From Candidatus Giovannonibacteria bacterium (lineage in GTDB: Bacteria; Patescibacteriota; Minisyncoccia; JACPKW01; UBA11713): a stretch of 55,105 nucleotides of DNA. Position numbers and translations under genes: made by a program. Positions 15,156 through 23,048 of this stretch are shown here, piece by piece. The DNA lies in NCBI GenBank assembly GCA_016176285.1, contig JACOXM010000004.1:1-55105 (forward strand), written 5' to 3'. Positions within the stretch are counted from its first letter, which is position 1, and the number at the start of each line of letters is the position of its first letter. Under the pieces are notes generated by a model. That model was given only the letters and a program-made list of their open reading frames with translations. It was not told the origin of the DNA and ran no database searches.

Positions 15156-15815
15156 ATGGATATGAAATCTATTGGGATGAAAAAGGACATCTTATTGGCT
15201 TTTTTTGCGGGGCTTATTGCCGGAATTTTTATTCTTCCCGCACTTACAAACTTAGGCATAAAAATTCCATTTGAATACGAGCTGGCCATTCTTTTTATAT
15301 TGCTGCCGTTTGGATCGGCGATATTTATATTTATTATTAAAAAGCTTTTCTCAAAAATATCGCCGTTCTTCCAGATTTCTAAATTCGCTGTAATTGGAGG
15401 GCTTAATTTTTCGATAGATTTAGGGGTCTTAAATTTGTTGCGCCTTTTTTATCCCGCGGGGGGCGACGCCCTTTACGCATTCTTTAAATCATTGAGTTTT
15501 ATAATTGCAAATATCAACAGTTATTTTTGGAATAAGCATTGGGCATTTGAAAGCAAGAATAGCGCCAAATCGGCAAGGGAATATACCAAATTTTTTATTA
15601 TTAGCATTATAGGCCTAGCAGTGAATGTTCTCGCGGCGTGGATCGTTGTCCATTTTGGCCCGCAAAATATCGAAAGAGCGGCGCTTGAAAACATCGGCGC
15701 CGTAGCAGGAGCAATTGCCGGGCTATTTTGGAATTTCATCGGATATAAATTCATAGTTTTTAATTCAAACAATGGGGCAGGTTCTATACAGAAAATACAG
15801 GCCGCAAAATTTTGA
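15156..15815 (+). CDS. GtrA-like membrane protein
   Basis: The protein has six membrane helices. Two N-terminal helices (about 9-60) precede a GtrA domain (about 72-205) with KFAVIGGLNFSIDLGVL and the conserved NSYFWNKHWAFES loop. GtrA proteins help move polyprenyl-phosphate-linked sugars across the membrane, which fits the adjacent GT-C genes. The start could be the ATG at 15156, 15162 or 15177. The 3' end overlaps dnaX by 44 bp in another frame, so its stop lies well inside dnaX. Confidence 0.85.
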   Translation: MDMKSIGMKKDILLAFFAGLIAGIFILPALTNLGIKIPFEYELAILFILLPFGSAIFIFIIKKLFSKISPFFQISKFAVIGGLNFSIDLGVLNLLRLFYPAGGDALYAFFKSLSFIIANINSYFWNKHWAFESKNSAKSAREYTKFFIISIIGLAVNVLAAWIVVHFGPQNIERAALENIGAVAGAIAGLFWNFIGYKFIVFNSNNGAGSIQKIQAAKF

Positions 15816-16869
15816 AGAAATCGTAGGCCAGAAGGGGGTTGTCGATGTTCTCAAGCGCTCGATTGAAATTGACAGAATTTCACATGCTTATCTTTTTTCC
15901 GGCCCCGCAGGCACGGGGAAAACCACGCTTGCAAGAATTTTCGCCCGCGCCGTAAACTGTCTATCGAAGTCCGACTTCGATAAGCCCTGCAATAAATGCG
16001 AGCATTGTTTGGAATTTTTGTCGCAAAAAACCCTTGATCTAGTTGAAATTGATGCGGCATCTTCCCGCGGCATTGATGAAATACGCTCGTTACGCGAGGG
16101 CATCAGAGCGCTGCCGTTTAAAGCCAAATATAAAGTTTATATTATTGACGAAGTTCACATGCTCACAAAAGAGGCATTTAACGCCCTCTTAAAAACCCTT
16201 GAGGAGCCGCCGGCGCATGTAATTTTTATTTTAGCCACAACGGAAATTGATAAAGTGCTTGAAACAATAATTTCGAGAACCCAGCATTTCGAATTCAGAA
16301 AAATCAGCGAAGAAGACATACAGAAGGCGCTATTAATAATTGCGAAAAAAGAAAAGAGCAAAGTAGACCCGGAGGTGATAAATATCATTTCAGTCCTCGC
16401 GGAGGGATCGCTTCGCGACGCGGAGAGCATGCTGGACCAGGCTCTCTCCGCTGCGAGCCAGGAAATCAGCACGGATGACATTCGTAAACTTTTCGGCGTG
16501 CCCACAAGAACTCTTTTGCAAGATATGACGAGGGCGCTAATTACCGGAGACTCAAAAACTGCCTTAAAAATAATACACGAATCAACGGGCGAGGGGATAG
16601 ACCATAAGGCATTCTTTAAACTATTGATTAGGGATTTCCGCTTTTTGCTTTATTTAAATATTGATCAGGATTTTGAGAAAGAACTATCTAAATTCCTCCC
16701 AAAAACGGAATTAGACTCGCTTGTTAAATTTGCAAAAGAATGCAATATTAAAAAAATAGAATATATTCTTAATGTTCTTAACAATAATTACCAGCTACTT
16801 AAATTGGCATATCTGCCGCAGTTGCCCCTCGAGCTCGCGGTTTTAAAAATAACTACCAAGACGGTATGA
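15772..16869 (+). CDS. dnaX: DNA polymerase III gamma subunit (short DnaX)
   Basis: This is the clamp-loader ATPase. It has Walker A GPAGTGKTTLARIF (about 44-57), the zinc-binding cysteines NCLSKSDFDKPCNKCEHC (about 63-80), Walker B VYIIDEVHML (about 123-132), sensor 1 LATTEID and sensor 2 SLRDAESML. The 365-residue length covers domains I-III only. The tau part that contacts helicase and polymerase is missing, so this species makes a gamma-like product. No frameshift signal is needed. It overlaps gtrA upstream (44 bp) and the GerMN gene downstream by ATGA. Confidence 0.95.
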   Translation: MGQVLYRKYRPQNFEEIVGQKGVVDVLKRSIEIDRISHAYLFSGPAGTGKTTLARIFARAVNCLSKSDFDKPCNKCEHCLEFLSQKTLDLVEIDAASSRGIDEIRSLREGIRALPFKAKYKVYIIDEVHMLTKEAFNALLKTLEEPPAHVIFILATTEIDKVLETIISRTQHFEFRKISEEDIQKALLIIAKKEKSKVDPEVINIISVLAEGSLRDAESMLDQALSAASQEISTDDIRKLFGVPTRTLLQDMTRALITGDSKTALKIIHESTGEGIDHKAFFKLLIRDFRFLLYLNIDQDFEKELSKFLPKTELDSLVKFAKECNIKKIEYILNVLNNNYQLLKLAYLPQLPLELAVLKITTKTV

Positions 16870-17357
16870 AATATATTATTTCGACAATTATATCAATAGC
16901 GCTTCTGGCTGGAGTTTATTATGTCTGGAACTTACAAAATAATTCAAACGATACTATTAATGAACAAGCGGTTCTTCTCTACTATTTTAATCAAGAAAAA
17001 GACAAAGATACTTCCGGCAACATCCAATGCAGTCGCCAGGGCTTAGAACCGGTCAGCAGAAAAATTTCGTCTGATAACATTATAGAAGACACAATCAAAC
17101 TATTATTGCGGGGGGAATTGAGCGCGGAAGAACGAGCTAGGGGGGTCACAACAGAATATCCGCTTTCAGGAGTCGAACTCATTAAGTCAGAATTGAACAA
17201 CGGTACGCTAACGCTTACTTTTAGCGACCCAAACAATAAAACCGGTGGCGGCTCGTGCCGCGTTGGCATTCTTTGGTTTCAAATCGAAGCAACGGCAAAA
17301 CAATTCCCGGAAGTCAAACAAGTTAAATTCCTTCCTGAAGAACTTTTCCAGCCGTAG
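16866..17357 (+). CDS. GerMN-domain envelope protein
   Basis: The 163-residue protein has an N-terminal signal anchor (about 3-20) and a GerMN-like domain: VLLYYFNQ, then TIKLLLRGELSAEERARGV, LTLTFSDPN and IEATAKQFPEVKQVKFL. GerMN domains occur in extracytosolic proteins such as spore GerM and LpqB, and may bind cell-wall ligands. No sporulation genes are present, so a general envelope role is more likely. The ATG overlaps the dnaX stop (ATGA). The 3' end overlaps the converging ABC gene by 35 bp. Confidence 0.8.
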   Translation: MKYIISTIISIALLAGVYYVWNLQNNSNDTINEQAVLLYYFNQEKDKDTSGNIQCSRQGLEPVSRKISSDNIIEDTIKLLLRGELSAEERARGVTTEYPLSGVELIKSELNNGTLTLTFSDPNNKTGGGSCRVGILWFQIEATAKQFPEVKQVKFLPEELFQP

Positions 17358-19224
17358 TTTCCTCTTCCTCTATTTCTTCGGGCTCCTCAACGGAAGGCTC
17401 CGGAGTATCGTCTCCCAAAAATCCTCCGGCCTGAATACTCCAAAGTTTTTGGTAAAGGCCGCCACGGATCAATAAATCACTATGCGTGCCGTCCGCCGCA
17501 ATCTTTCCGTCCTCAATAACTATAATCCTGTCCATTCTCATAATAGTGGAAAGGCGATGGGCGATAACTAAAACAGTTTTTCCCTGCATCAGCACTTTCA
17601 GGGCGTCCTGAATCAGCGCCTCCGATTCCGAATCCAAACTCGATGTTGCTTCGTCCAAGACCAGAATCGGCGCGTTTTTTAAAATCGCGCGCGCAATCGC
17701 GACACGCTGGCGCTCTCCGCCGGATAGCTTAATCCCGCGCTCGCCCACAAACGTGTTGTAACCATCCGGCAGGGCACTTATAAATTCATGTGAATGCGCC
17801 TTTTTTGATGCTTCAATAATTTCTTCATCGGTAGCGTCGCGCCTGCCGTAGCGTATGTTTTCCAAAAGTGTTCTATGAAATAGCACCGGCTCCTGGGGAA
17901 CAAAACCTATCGCATTACGAAGAGATTCCTGCGTGACCTTAGAAATATTTTGGTTGTCAATTTCTATTCCTCCCGATATAACGTCATAAAGCCTCAAAAG
18001 CAATTTTGTAACCGTGGTCTTACCAGCCCCGGAAGCACCAACGATCGCTATTTTTTCTCCACCCTTAATGGCTAAATTAAACCCCCTTAATACCGGAATA
18101 GATTCCTGAAAATAAAAATCGACATTCTTAAATTCGATTTCGCTTTTCTTGATTTCAAGTGGTTTTGCGCCGGGCGCATCCTGAATTCCATGCGCTGTAT
18201 CCAGTATTTCGATCATTTCACTCGCGTCCGCGAAAGCGTCGTAAAATCGCCGAAGCTCTCCGTGGTTCGCAATCATCCTCTCAAAAGTTCCGATTAGATA
18301 CGCTTGTATCAGCGCAAAATCACCGATCGTTAAAAGGCCGAGCCTCCAATAACGCATAGCTCCGTAGAGAATTCCTAAATTAATTAAAATTATAAGTATT
18401 CCCTGCACAGACCATATGTATTCATCCGCACCCCACGACCGCATAAGTGAAGCGTGCCATTTATCTACCGCTGATTTAAAACGGTTATTTTCGTGTTTGG
18501 ATCCCGAAAAAAGTGAAATAGTAGTCTGGTTAATAATGGCGTCGGAAAGCATTCCTACAACGCGGCTGTCTTCTTCCGCGCGCTTCATGCGCAATGGCTG
18601 GCGCAATTTTGCAAGATATATTTGAAAAGATATAAACAATACCGCCCAAGCGCCGAGAACTAGGCCCAGCGTTAAATTTCTCATCGAAAGAACAACGACC
18701 GCGCCGATGACGAAAAGCGCGGTCGGAAAAAACTTCAGCATTATCGCGTCAAAAATTACTTCAAACGAATGGGAAAATTTTGTCACGCGGCGCGTCAGCG
18801 TTCCTGCAAATTGCGAAATAAAAAAGTGGTAAGAATGCCTAATTAAATAATCAAAGGAAAGTAAATTTAAATCCGCCATCACTTGCGCTTCTAGCCGAAT
18901 AATACTAAAGACATTTATCCTGCGGAAAACCCACGAACAAAGGGAAATAAAAGCAATGATGCCCAGAATCGTTATAAGGCTTTCAACGGCGGTGTCGCTG
19001 GGGGATTGTGATGCCAGTAAATTAAAAAACTTTTTCAAATACAATGGACTTGCCAGTTCGGCAATTTGGATCCCGATCGCACCGATGACAACGGCGAAAA
19101 AAAGCCAGGGATGATTCGCGGCATGCTTAAAATAAATTCTCATTACGGTGCCCGGACGCACGGGGGCGTGCCTTATAGTTTGGAGATTTTCAGGCATAAT
19201 GTGTACCCTAGCAAAATTACTCAT
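17323..19224 (-). CDS. ABC transporter with fused membrane and ATPase domains (exporter type)
   Basis: The protein has six membrane helices (about 30-310), then an ATPase domain: Walker A GASGAGKTTVTKLLLRL (about 394-410), Q-loop VPQEPVLFHR, signature LSGGERQRVAIARA, Walker B ILVLDEATSSLD and H-loop IAHRLST. This is a half-transporter that should dimerise, like MsbA or LmrA. An acidic Glu/Pro-rich tail closes it. The substrate is unknown; lipid or drug export is typical. The start may instead be the ATG at 19197 (MPENLQ), which has a weak AGGG upstream. It lies 49 bp downstream of the winged-helix gene, with a hairpin between. Confidence 0.93.
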   Translation of the reverse strand: MSNFARVHIMPENLQTIRHAPVRPGTVMRIYFKHAANHPWLFFAVVIGAIGIQIAELASPLYLKKFFNLLASQSPSDTAVESLITILGIIAFISLCSWVFRRINVFSIIRLEAQVMADLNLLSFDYLIRHSYHFFISQFAGTLTRRVTKFSHSFEVIFDAIMLKFFPTALFVIGAVVVLSMRNLTLGLVLGAWAVLFISFQIYLAKLRQPLRMKRAEEDSRVVGMLSDAIINQTTISLFSGSKHENNRFKSAVDKWHASLMRSWGADEYIWSVQGILIILINLGILYGAMRYWRLGLLTIGDFALIQAYLIGTFERMIANHGELRRFYDAFADASEMIEILDTAHGIQDAPGAKPLEIKKSEIEFKNVDFYFQESIPVLRGFNLAIKGGEKIAIVGASGAGKTTVTKLLLRLYDVISGGIEIDNQNISKVTQESLRNAIGFVPQEPVLFHRTLLENIRYGRRDATDEEIIEASKKAHSHEFISALPDGYNTFVGERGIKLSGGERQRVAIARAILKNAPILVLDEATSSLDSESEALIQDALKVLMQGKTVLVIAHRLSTIMRMDRIIVIEDGKIAADGTHSDLLIRGGLYQKLWSIQAGGFLGDDTPEPSVEEPEEIEEEETTAGKVLQEGI

Positions 19225-19233
19225 AAATTTATA

Positions 19234-19266
19234 GGGGCGCTGTCCGTGAACAGCGCCCCTTGTTTT
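19234..19266. terminator. GC-rich hairpin between the winged-helix gene and the ABC gene
   Basis: GGGGCGCTG (19234-19242) pairs perfectly with CAGCGCCCC (19251-19259) around 8 bases. On the minus strand it follows the 317-residue gene and is trailed by TATAAATTTAT. On the plus strand TTGTTTT follows. Confidence 0.65.
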
Positions 19267-19273
19267 AATGAGA

Positions 19274-20227
19274 TTATGAAAGTAAATCTTCCTCGCCGCC
19301 TGACAAGAATCTATACAGACGCAGGGGGTATTCTTCGTAGAACTTGCGTCCTACGCGAGTAATGGCCGCTTCCACGCGGCGCTTTATCGGATGTACCCCA
19401 AATGGTTCGACTTTATCCAATAATGAAAGGGCTTGAATTGCGTTGGCAACATTGTGAGCCTTCACTCCGGAAAGCCGAACGATATCCTCCATGCGAAGAC
19501 GCCGATTCTTTCTAAGAAGACTTGCCACACGCAATATCAGCTCATCCTCTATTTTTTTCCCAACTTCTTTTCCACCTCGCCACTCCCATCCATCAGAGCC
19601 TACCTCATTTACTTCAGAACGATTAACCCGGACAAGTTTCAGGCGTTCAAGGCGTTCCAAGTCATGCCCAAGCGTAACCTCATTAATCATAGTATCCAGC
19701 CGAAGCTGGAAACGGCGCTGAGGCTGCGAGCTATCTGATTCATAAAGAGCTTTTAATATCTTATAAATCCGTCTTGCCCGGCCATAGACAAGCTCCCTAT
19801 CCTTCCCAAAAATCTCACCGAGGTTAATTTCTGCATTCATTACAAATGAAGAAGTAAAGCGCGCGACAGGCAATGCAAATTTTTCTCCCTCCTTTGTTAA
19901 ATGGAACAAAAATTCACCACTTGATGAACTCTTATGCCTAACCTCGTAACCCGCAACTTTCGCGGGGATCAGGAGGTTTGCGAAATATTCACGAATCTCT
20001 TTCGGCAGAACATTTGCCTTCGTGATTTCGGAAACCTTCCCTGCAAGTTCTTTGTCGGTCAGTTTTCTTTCGCGCTCGAGAATCTCCGCAACGATAAGCC
20101 GCGGAATCTCGTGCTGCATGACCGATATCATTAGCACGGTCCTCTCCTCGGGAATCTCAGGAAAAAAGTAATAACCCCGTCTTTTTTCTTTCTTTACCTT
20201 TCCGAGAAACCTATTTATTACTGCCAT
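19274..20227 (-). CDS. Unknown helical protein with winged-helix-like segments
   Basis: I do not recognise this 317-residue soluble protein. It is rich in Lys, Arg and Leu and predicted helical. Two stretches look like winged-helix modules: ILERERKLTDKELAGKVSEI (about 48-67) and LLRKNRRLRMEDIVRLSGVK (about 237-256). It has no membrane helix and no catalytic motif I can name. A strong Shine-Dalgarno (AAGGAGGG, 6 bases before the ATG) sets the start and suggests efficient translation. A DNA-binding role is a guess from the helix pattern. Confidence 0.65.
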   Translation of the reverse strand: MAVINRFLGKVKKEKRRGYYFFPEIPEERTVLMISVMQHEIPRLIVAEILERERKLTDKELAGKVSEITKANVLPKEIREYFANLLIPAKVAGYEVRHKSSSSGEFLFHLTKEGEKFALPVARFTSSFVMNAEINLGEIFGKDRELVYGRARRIYKILKALYESDSSQPQRRFQLRLDTMINEVTLGHDLERLERLKLVRVNRSEVNEVGSDGWEWRGGKEVGKKIEDELILRVASLLRKNRRLRMEDIVRLSGVKAHNVANAIQALSLLDKVEPFGVHPIKRRVEAAITRVGRKFYEEYPLRLYRFLSGGEEDLLS

Positions 20228-20431
20228 TTTTAGCCCTCCTTTGGCTATTTTTTTGAATTCAATATTAATACTAGCAAACTATCAAAATCTAACCATTGTT
20301 TCCCGTGTAGTCCTTATTTTTATTTCTTTCCAGTTAGAAAAAATTTCGATAATGAGTGTAAGCTTCGGCGATTTTTTCAACATGCAAAAAACCATACAAG
20401 CCGCGAGGCAACTTCTGATGTTTATACTACT

Positions 20432-20505
20432 TGGCTGCGGGGCCTGGACTCGAACCAGGATACTCGCCTTCAAAGGGCGATGTCCTACCATTAGACGACC
20501 CCGCA
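20432..20505 (-). tRNA. tRNA-Gln (anticodon UUG)
   Basis: A cloverleaf folds with acceptor TGCGGGG/CCCCGCA, a D arm with TAATGGTAG, anticodon stem TCGCC/GGCGA with loop CTTTGAA, and T arm CCTGG-TTCGAGT-CCAGG. The U1-A72 pair and G73 discriminator match glutamine identity. Unlike the other two tRNAs in the window, the CCA end is encoded (20432-20434). Confidence 0.94.
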
Positions 20506-20564
20506 ATATCCTAGAGTCTAATAGAAAATTGTGAGTTTTTCAATTAAACTAATAACAGTATTTT

Positions 20565-20807
20565 ATGTACTACGTTTATTTAATCCAGTGCGAGGACAAA
20601 AGCATATATACGGGGATTACTACCGACCTGAAAAGAAGATTTCAGGAACACAAAGATAAAAAAGGCGGGCATTATACGAGTGCGCACAAAGTTAAAAAGA
20701 TTTTACGCGCCGAAAAATATCGCACACGCAGCAAAGCACTAAAACGAGAAGCGGAAATAAAAAGCTGGAGGCGCGAGAAGAAATTGAAATTGGTTAAAGG
20801 TAATTAG
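20565..20807 (+). CDS. GIY-YIG superfamily small nuclease-like protein
   Basis: This 80-residue protein is a single GIY-YIG domain. YYVYLIQCEDKSIYTGITTD shows the YVY and YTG motifs. LKRRFQEHK supplies the catalytic Arg, and AEKYRTRSKALKREAEIKSW the Glu helix. It matches the UPF0213/YhbQ type, whose cellular substrate is uncertain. There is no nearby mobile-element context. Confidence 0.9.
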   Translation: MYYVYLIQCEDKSIYTGITTDLKRRFQEHKDKKGGHYTSAHKVKKILRAEKYRTRSKALKREAEIKSWRREKKLKLVKGN

Positions 20808-20821
20808 TAGTATAAATAAGG

Positions 20822-20827
20822 TATAAT
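20822..20827 (+). promoter_or_regulatory. -10 box before a leader peptide
   Basis: A perfect TATAAT stands 6 bases before an ATG at 20834, the leaderless spacing used elsewhere in the window. No good -35 box is seen. Confidence 0.5.
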
Positions 20828-20833
20828 ATATAA

Positions 20834-20872
20834 ATGAAATGGACAAATTTCATGAAACTTTGCTATAAATAA
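20834..20872 (+). CDS. Possible 12-residue leader peptide
   Basis: ATG at 20834 opens MKWTNFMKLCYK and stops at 20870-20872, 29 bases before the next gene. The first 20 bases form a perfect inverted repeat ATGAAAT-GGACAA-ATTTCAT (20834-20853). Either a leader peptide or an operator or hairpin is possible. No homology support exists. Confidence 0.3.
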   Translation: MKWTNFMKLCYK

Positions 20873-20901
20873 CATGAAAATGCTTTTTGAGAGGAGACGC
20901 T

Positions 20902-21270
20902 ATGAATTCCATAATCGTAGATAAGAGTATTTGCTGGATATTGAAGGTTTTTGAGTATCCGACATTGGGGGAAAGGTCCTATCAAACGGACAAAGTGCTG
21001 AGTAATATTATGATCCCAATTGAGTTGTCGTTGAATGCAAGCGAATACGATATTGCAAAAGCGCGACAGCTACTGAAGCAGGCCGGGGAAGACGCGCATG
21101 AATTTTTTATGGAAGTATTTCAACTCGGACTCGGGCCCAATTTCCGTTTGGGTGCGGCCCACTTTACGCTTAGCCGTTCACCAAAAATCGACTGGCAATT
21201 TATTGAGCAGTTGGTTTTTGGAAAGATAAAAAGCATCTACGGTTTCAGCCAGATTTTGAGAATTCAGTGA
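20902..21270 (+). CDS. Protein of unknown function
   Basis: This 122-residue soluble protein is not recognised. It starts MNSIIVDKSICWILKVFEYP, contains an alpha-helical middle (SEYDIAKARQLLKQAGEDAHEFFMEVF, about 52-78) and ends YGFSQILRIQ. No signal peptide or membrane helix is seen. The start is set by GAGAGGAG 6 bases before the ATG, a strong Shine-Dalgarno. It is followed by a hairpin terminator, so it forms its own short unit with a possible upstream leader peptide. Confidence 0.65.
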   Translation: MNSIIVDKSICWILKVFEYPTLGERSYQTDKVLSNIMIPIELSLNASEYDIAKARQLLKQAGEDAHEFFMEVFQLGLGPNFRLGAAHFTLSRSPKIDWQFIEQLVFGKIKSIYGFSQILRIQ

Positions 21271-21283
21271 AAAAAGTCACAAA

Positions 21284-21320
21284 GGCGAGGGCTATAACAA
21301 GCTCCTCGCCATTTAAATTT
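21284..21320 (+). terminator. Hairpin terminator after the 122-residue gene
   Basis: GGCGAGG (21284-21290) pairs with CCTCGCC (21304-21310), and an inner GCT/AGC extends the stem. ATTTAAATTT follows. Confidence 0.65.
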
Positions 21321-21323
21321 ATG

Positions 21324-21329
21324 TATAAT
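21324..21329 (+). promoter_or_regulatory. -10 box of the 111-residue membrane protein gene
   Basis: A perfect TATAAT lies 6 bases before the ATG at 21336, predicting a leaderless transcript and favouring that start over upstream in-frame ATGs. Confidence 0.6.
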
Positions 21330-21335
21330 AGAAGC

Positions 21336-21671
21336 ATGATACAAAAAATTTTAAAAATCCTTGTAAATATTATTCCCGCCGCGATTATGATTGGGCTTAT
21401 TCCTTTAGTGCAGAACGATTACCTGCTCGCGGTTGTTTATATCGTGATTATTATTGCGGCATTTGTAGTGCATCGCGAGCAACTTGATTTCACAGCTTTC
21501 TTCGTCGGCCTTTTCGCGATGACTATCTCCGAATACGTATTTATATCAACCGGGGCCGAAATATTTACGCGGCAAACTTTCCTGGGAGTCATGCCGATCT
21601 GGCTTCCAGTATTATGGGGGTACGGATTTGTGGTAATTGAACGAGCGGTGAAAATTTTGAGAGATAACTGA
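21336..21671 (+). CDS. Small polytopic membrane protein of unknown function
   Basis: This 111-residue protein has four predicted membrane helices (about 5-24, 27-45, 51-70 and 81-103). The motif FAMTISEYVFISTGAEIFTR sits between helices 3 and 4. No family name can be given. The start at MIQKIL is chosen because a TATAAT lies 6 bases upstream. A longer reading from 21267 would run through the preceding terminator. A NUDIX gene follows after 17 bp. Confidence 0.65.
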   Translation: MIQKILKILVNIIPAAIMIGLIPLVQNDYLLAVVYIVIIIAAFVVHREQLDFTAFFVGLFAMTISEYVFISTGAEIFTRQTFLGVMPIWLPVLWGYGFVVIERAVKILRDN

Positions 21672-21688
21672 ATTTGTGAAATCGAAGT

Positions 21689-22141
21689 ATGCCACATATT
21701 CATGAAAAAATTGATTTAACTGTTGAAGTTTTCATCGTACACAAAAATAAAGTCCTCCTTCGAAAACACGACAAGTATGAAATCTGGCTATCCGTCGGGG
21801 GGCACATTGAACTGGATGAAGACCCGAACCAAGCTGCAATACGGGAAGTAAAAGAAGAGGTCGGTCTTGATATCGAGCTTATAGATTACAGGGATTTTAT
21901 ATTTGAAGATGAAAGATTTAAAGAGTTAATTCCACCCGTGGCACTGAACCGGCATAGAATTTCTGATGCGCATGAACACGTAACCATGGTTTATTACGCA
22001 AAAACTAATTCTGACAAAATTATTCCCGAAAAAGATACTGATGAGTGGAAATGGTGCGAAAAAGACGACATCGAAAAATTAGATAATACACCCAAAGACG
22101 TGGTTTACCACGCAAAACGCGCGTTGGCGCAAATCACATAA
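21689..22141 (+). CDS. NUDIX hydrolase
   Basis: The 150-residue protein contains a complete Nudix box, GGHIELDEDPNQAAIREVKEEVGL split over about residues 37-60, matching Gx5Ex7REUxEExGU. NUDIX enzymes hydrolyse nucleoside diphosphates linked to another moiety. The substrate cannot be predicted from this sequence. There is no signal peptide, so it is cytosolic. It lies in a run of small single-domain accessory genes. Confidence 0.93.
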   Translation: MPHIHEKIDLTVEVFIVHKNKVLLRKHDKYEIWLSVGGHIELDEDPNQAAIREVKEEVGLDIELIDYRDFIFEDERFKELIPPVALNRHRISDAHEHVTMVYYAKTNSDKIIPEKDTDEWKWCEKDDIEKLDNTPKDVVYHAKRALAQIT

Positions 22142-22191
22142 TTTAGGTACAATACGAAAAAATAAACATAGCTTGAGGAGGATAAGGATAT

Positions 22192-22599
22192 ATGTACATA
22201 AAGGGAAGAGCCTATAGCTCAACTTACTTGGCTTTACGTAGATTCTTTTTCGAGACGAAAAACAGGAACTCATCAAGAATTTTTTTGATGAAGTGCACTA
22301 GCAAGCTCTGCCTGGCGGAGATCACATCATCCCGAAGATTCGTAATTCCTTGCGGGTTTTACAGCGGGCTTAATGATATGGAAAGCTGGAAAATAAGAAC
22401 AAAGTCCGGCCACATTTGGTTCGACGCTCAAAAGAAGCTAATGCATACAAAGCTAGGCATTGAGATCCCAAACTTCGAGCGCTGGAAGGTATTTTCCGAA
22501 AGCGATGAGCGTTTAGAATTAAGGTTGGGATCTGAAGAGATGGTGTTCATTAGAGGAGGCAACAATATAATCGAGGAACTTAAAAGAGCTGTAACTTAG
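22192..22599 (+). CDS. Protein of unknown function
   Basis: I do not recognise this 135-residue basic protein. The start MYIKGRAYSSTYLALRRFFF has a strong upstream Shine-Dalgarno (GAGGAGGATAAGG before ATG). The middle has a CTSKLCLAEITSSRRFVIPC region with three Cys, and the C-terminal half is beta-like (RLELRLGSEEMVFIRGG). No membrane helix is clear. A hairpin overlaps its 3' end and terminates it. Confidence 0.55.
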   Translation: MYIKGRAYSSTYLALRRFFFETKNRNSSRIFLMKCTSKLCLAEITSSRRFVIPCGFYSGLNDMESWKIRTKSGHIWFDAQKKLMHTKLGIEIPNFERWKVFSESDERLELRLGSEEMVFIRGGNNIIEELKRAVT

Positions 22600-22611
22600 C
22601 TCTTTTAAAAT
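22583..22611 (+). terminator. Terminator overlapping the 3' end of the 135-residue gene
   Basis: AAAAGAGCT (22583-22591) pairs with AGCTCTTTT (22599-22607) around 7 bases. The T-tract is part of the stem, so it could act on both strands. Confidence 0.7.
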
Positions 22612-22633
22612 CGTCTAATATATAATAATTTCT

Positions 22634-22987
22634 ATGGATCAATTTATGGAAGAATTTACACTAAAGGCATTAATTTACCGCATAACTAGGGCCATATGGT
22701 TCCTATTCGGAATCATTGAATCTTTTTTATTCTTGCGTTTTTTGTTGAGATTATTCGGCGCGAACCCTAACGCAAGATTTACAATGTTTATATATAGTTT
22801 AACAAACCCCTTGATGGCACCTTTTTCAAATGTTTTTAATGTTTTTGAAGCCGGGGGTGTAATAATAGACGCGAATATTATTTTGGCTCTGTTTGTTTAT
22901 TATCTCGTCGCATGGGGAATTATTCGGCTGATATTAATGGCGCGACCAATCCATATGATTGAAAAGGAAGGAAAATTCAAGAAATAA
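22634..22987 (+). CDS. YggT-family membrane protein
   Basis: The 117-residue protein has two long membrane segments (about 14-42 and 76-103). The linking loop LLRLFGANPNARFTMFIYSLTNPLMAPFSNVF is the YggT signature around residues 33-66, with the conserved NP dipeptides. YggT proteins sit in the inner membrane; some are linked to osmotic or envelope function, but no firm role is known. It stands upstream of typA with a short hairpin between. Confidence 0.8.
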   Translation: MDQFMEEFTLKALIYRITRAIWFLFGIIESFLFLRFLLRLFGANPNARFTMFIYSLTNPLMAPFSNVFNVFEAGGVIIDANIILALFVYYLVAWGIIRLILMARPIHMIEKEGKFKK

Positions 22988-23003
22988 ATTGACCGGGAAA
23001 TTG

Positions 23004-23045
23004 TTTTGTGATATTTTGTGATAACCTCGCACGATGCGGGGTTTT
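23004..23045 (+). repeat. Tandem 10-mer and small hairpin before typA
   Basis: TTTTGTGATA occurs twice in a row (23004-23023). It is followed by CCTCGC-ACGAT-GCGGGG-TTTT, a short terminator-like hairpin with one G-T pair, ending just before the typA ATG at 23049. Confidence 0.5.
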
Positions 23046-23048
23046 ATC

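Noticed and set aside
20241-20534. Plus-strand ORF across the tRNA-Gln gene
   Set aside because: It is antisense to a well-folded tRNA and has no ribosome binding site or protein-like composition.
23034-23048. Five-codon upstream start of TypA
   Set aside because: These codons are part of a hairpin, and family members begin at the MEIRNIAII-type sequence.
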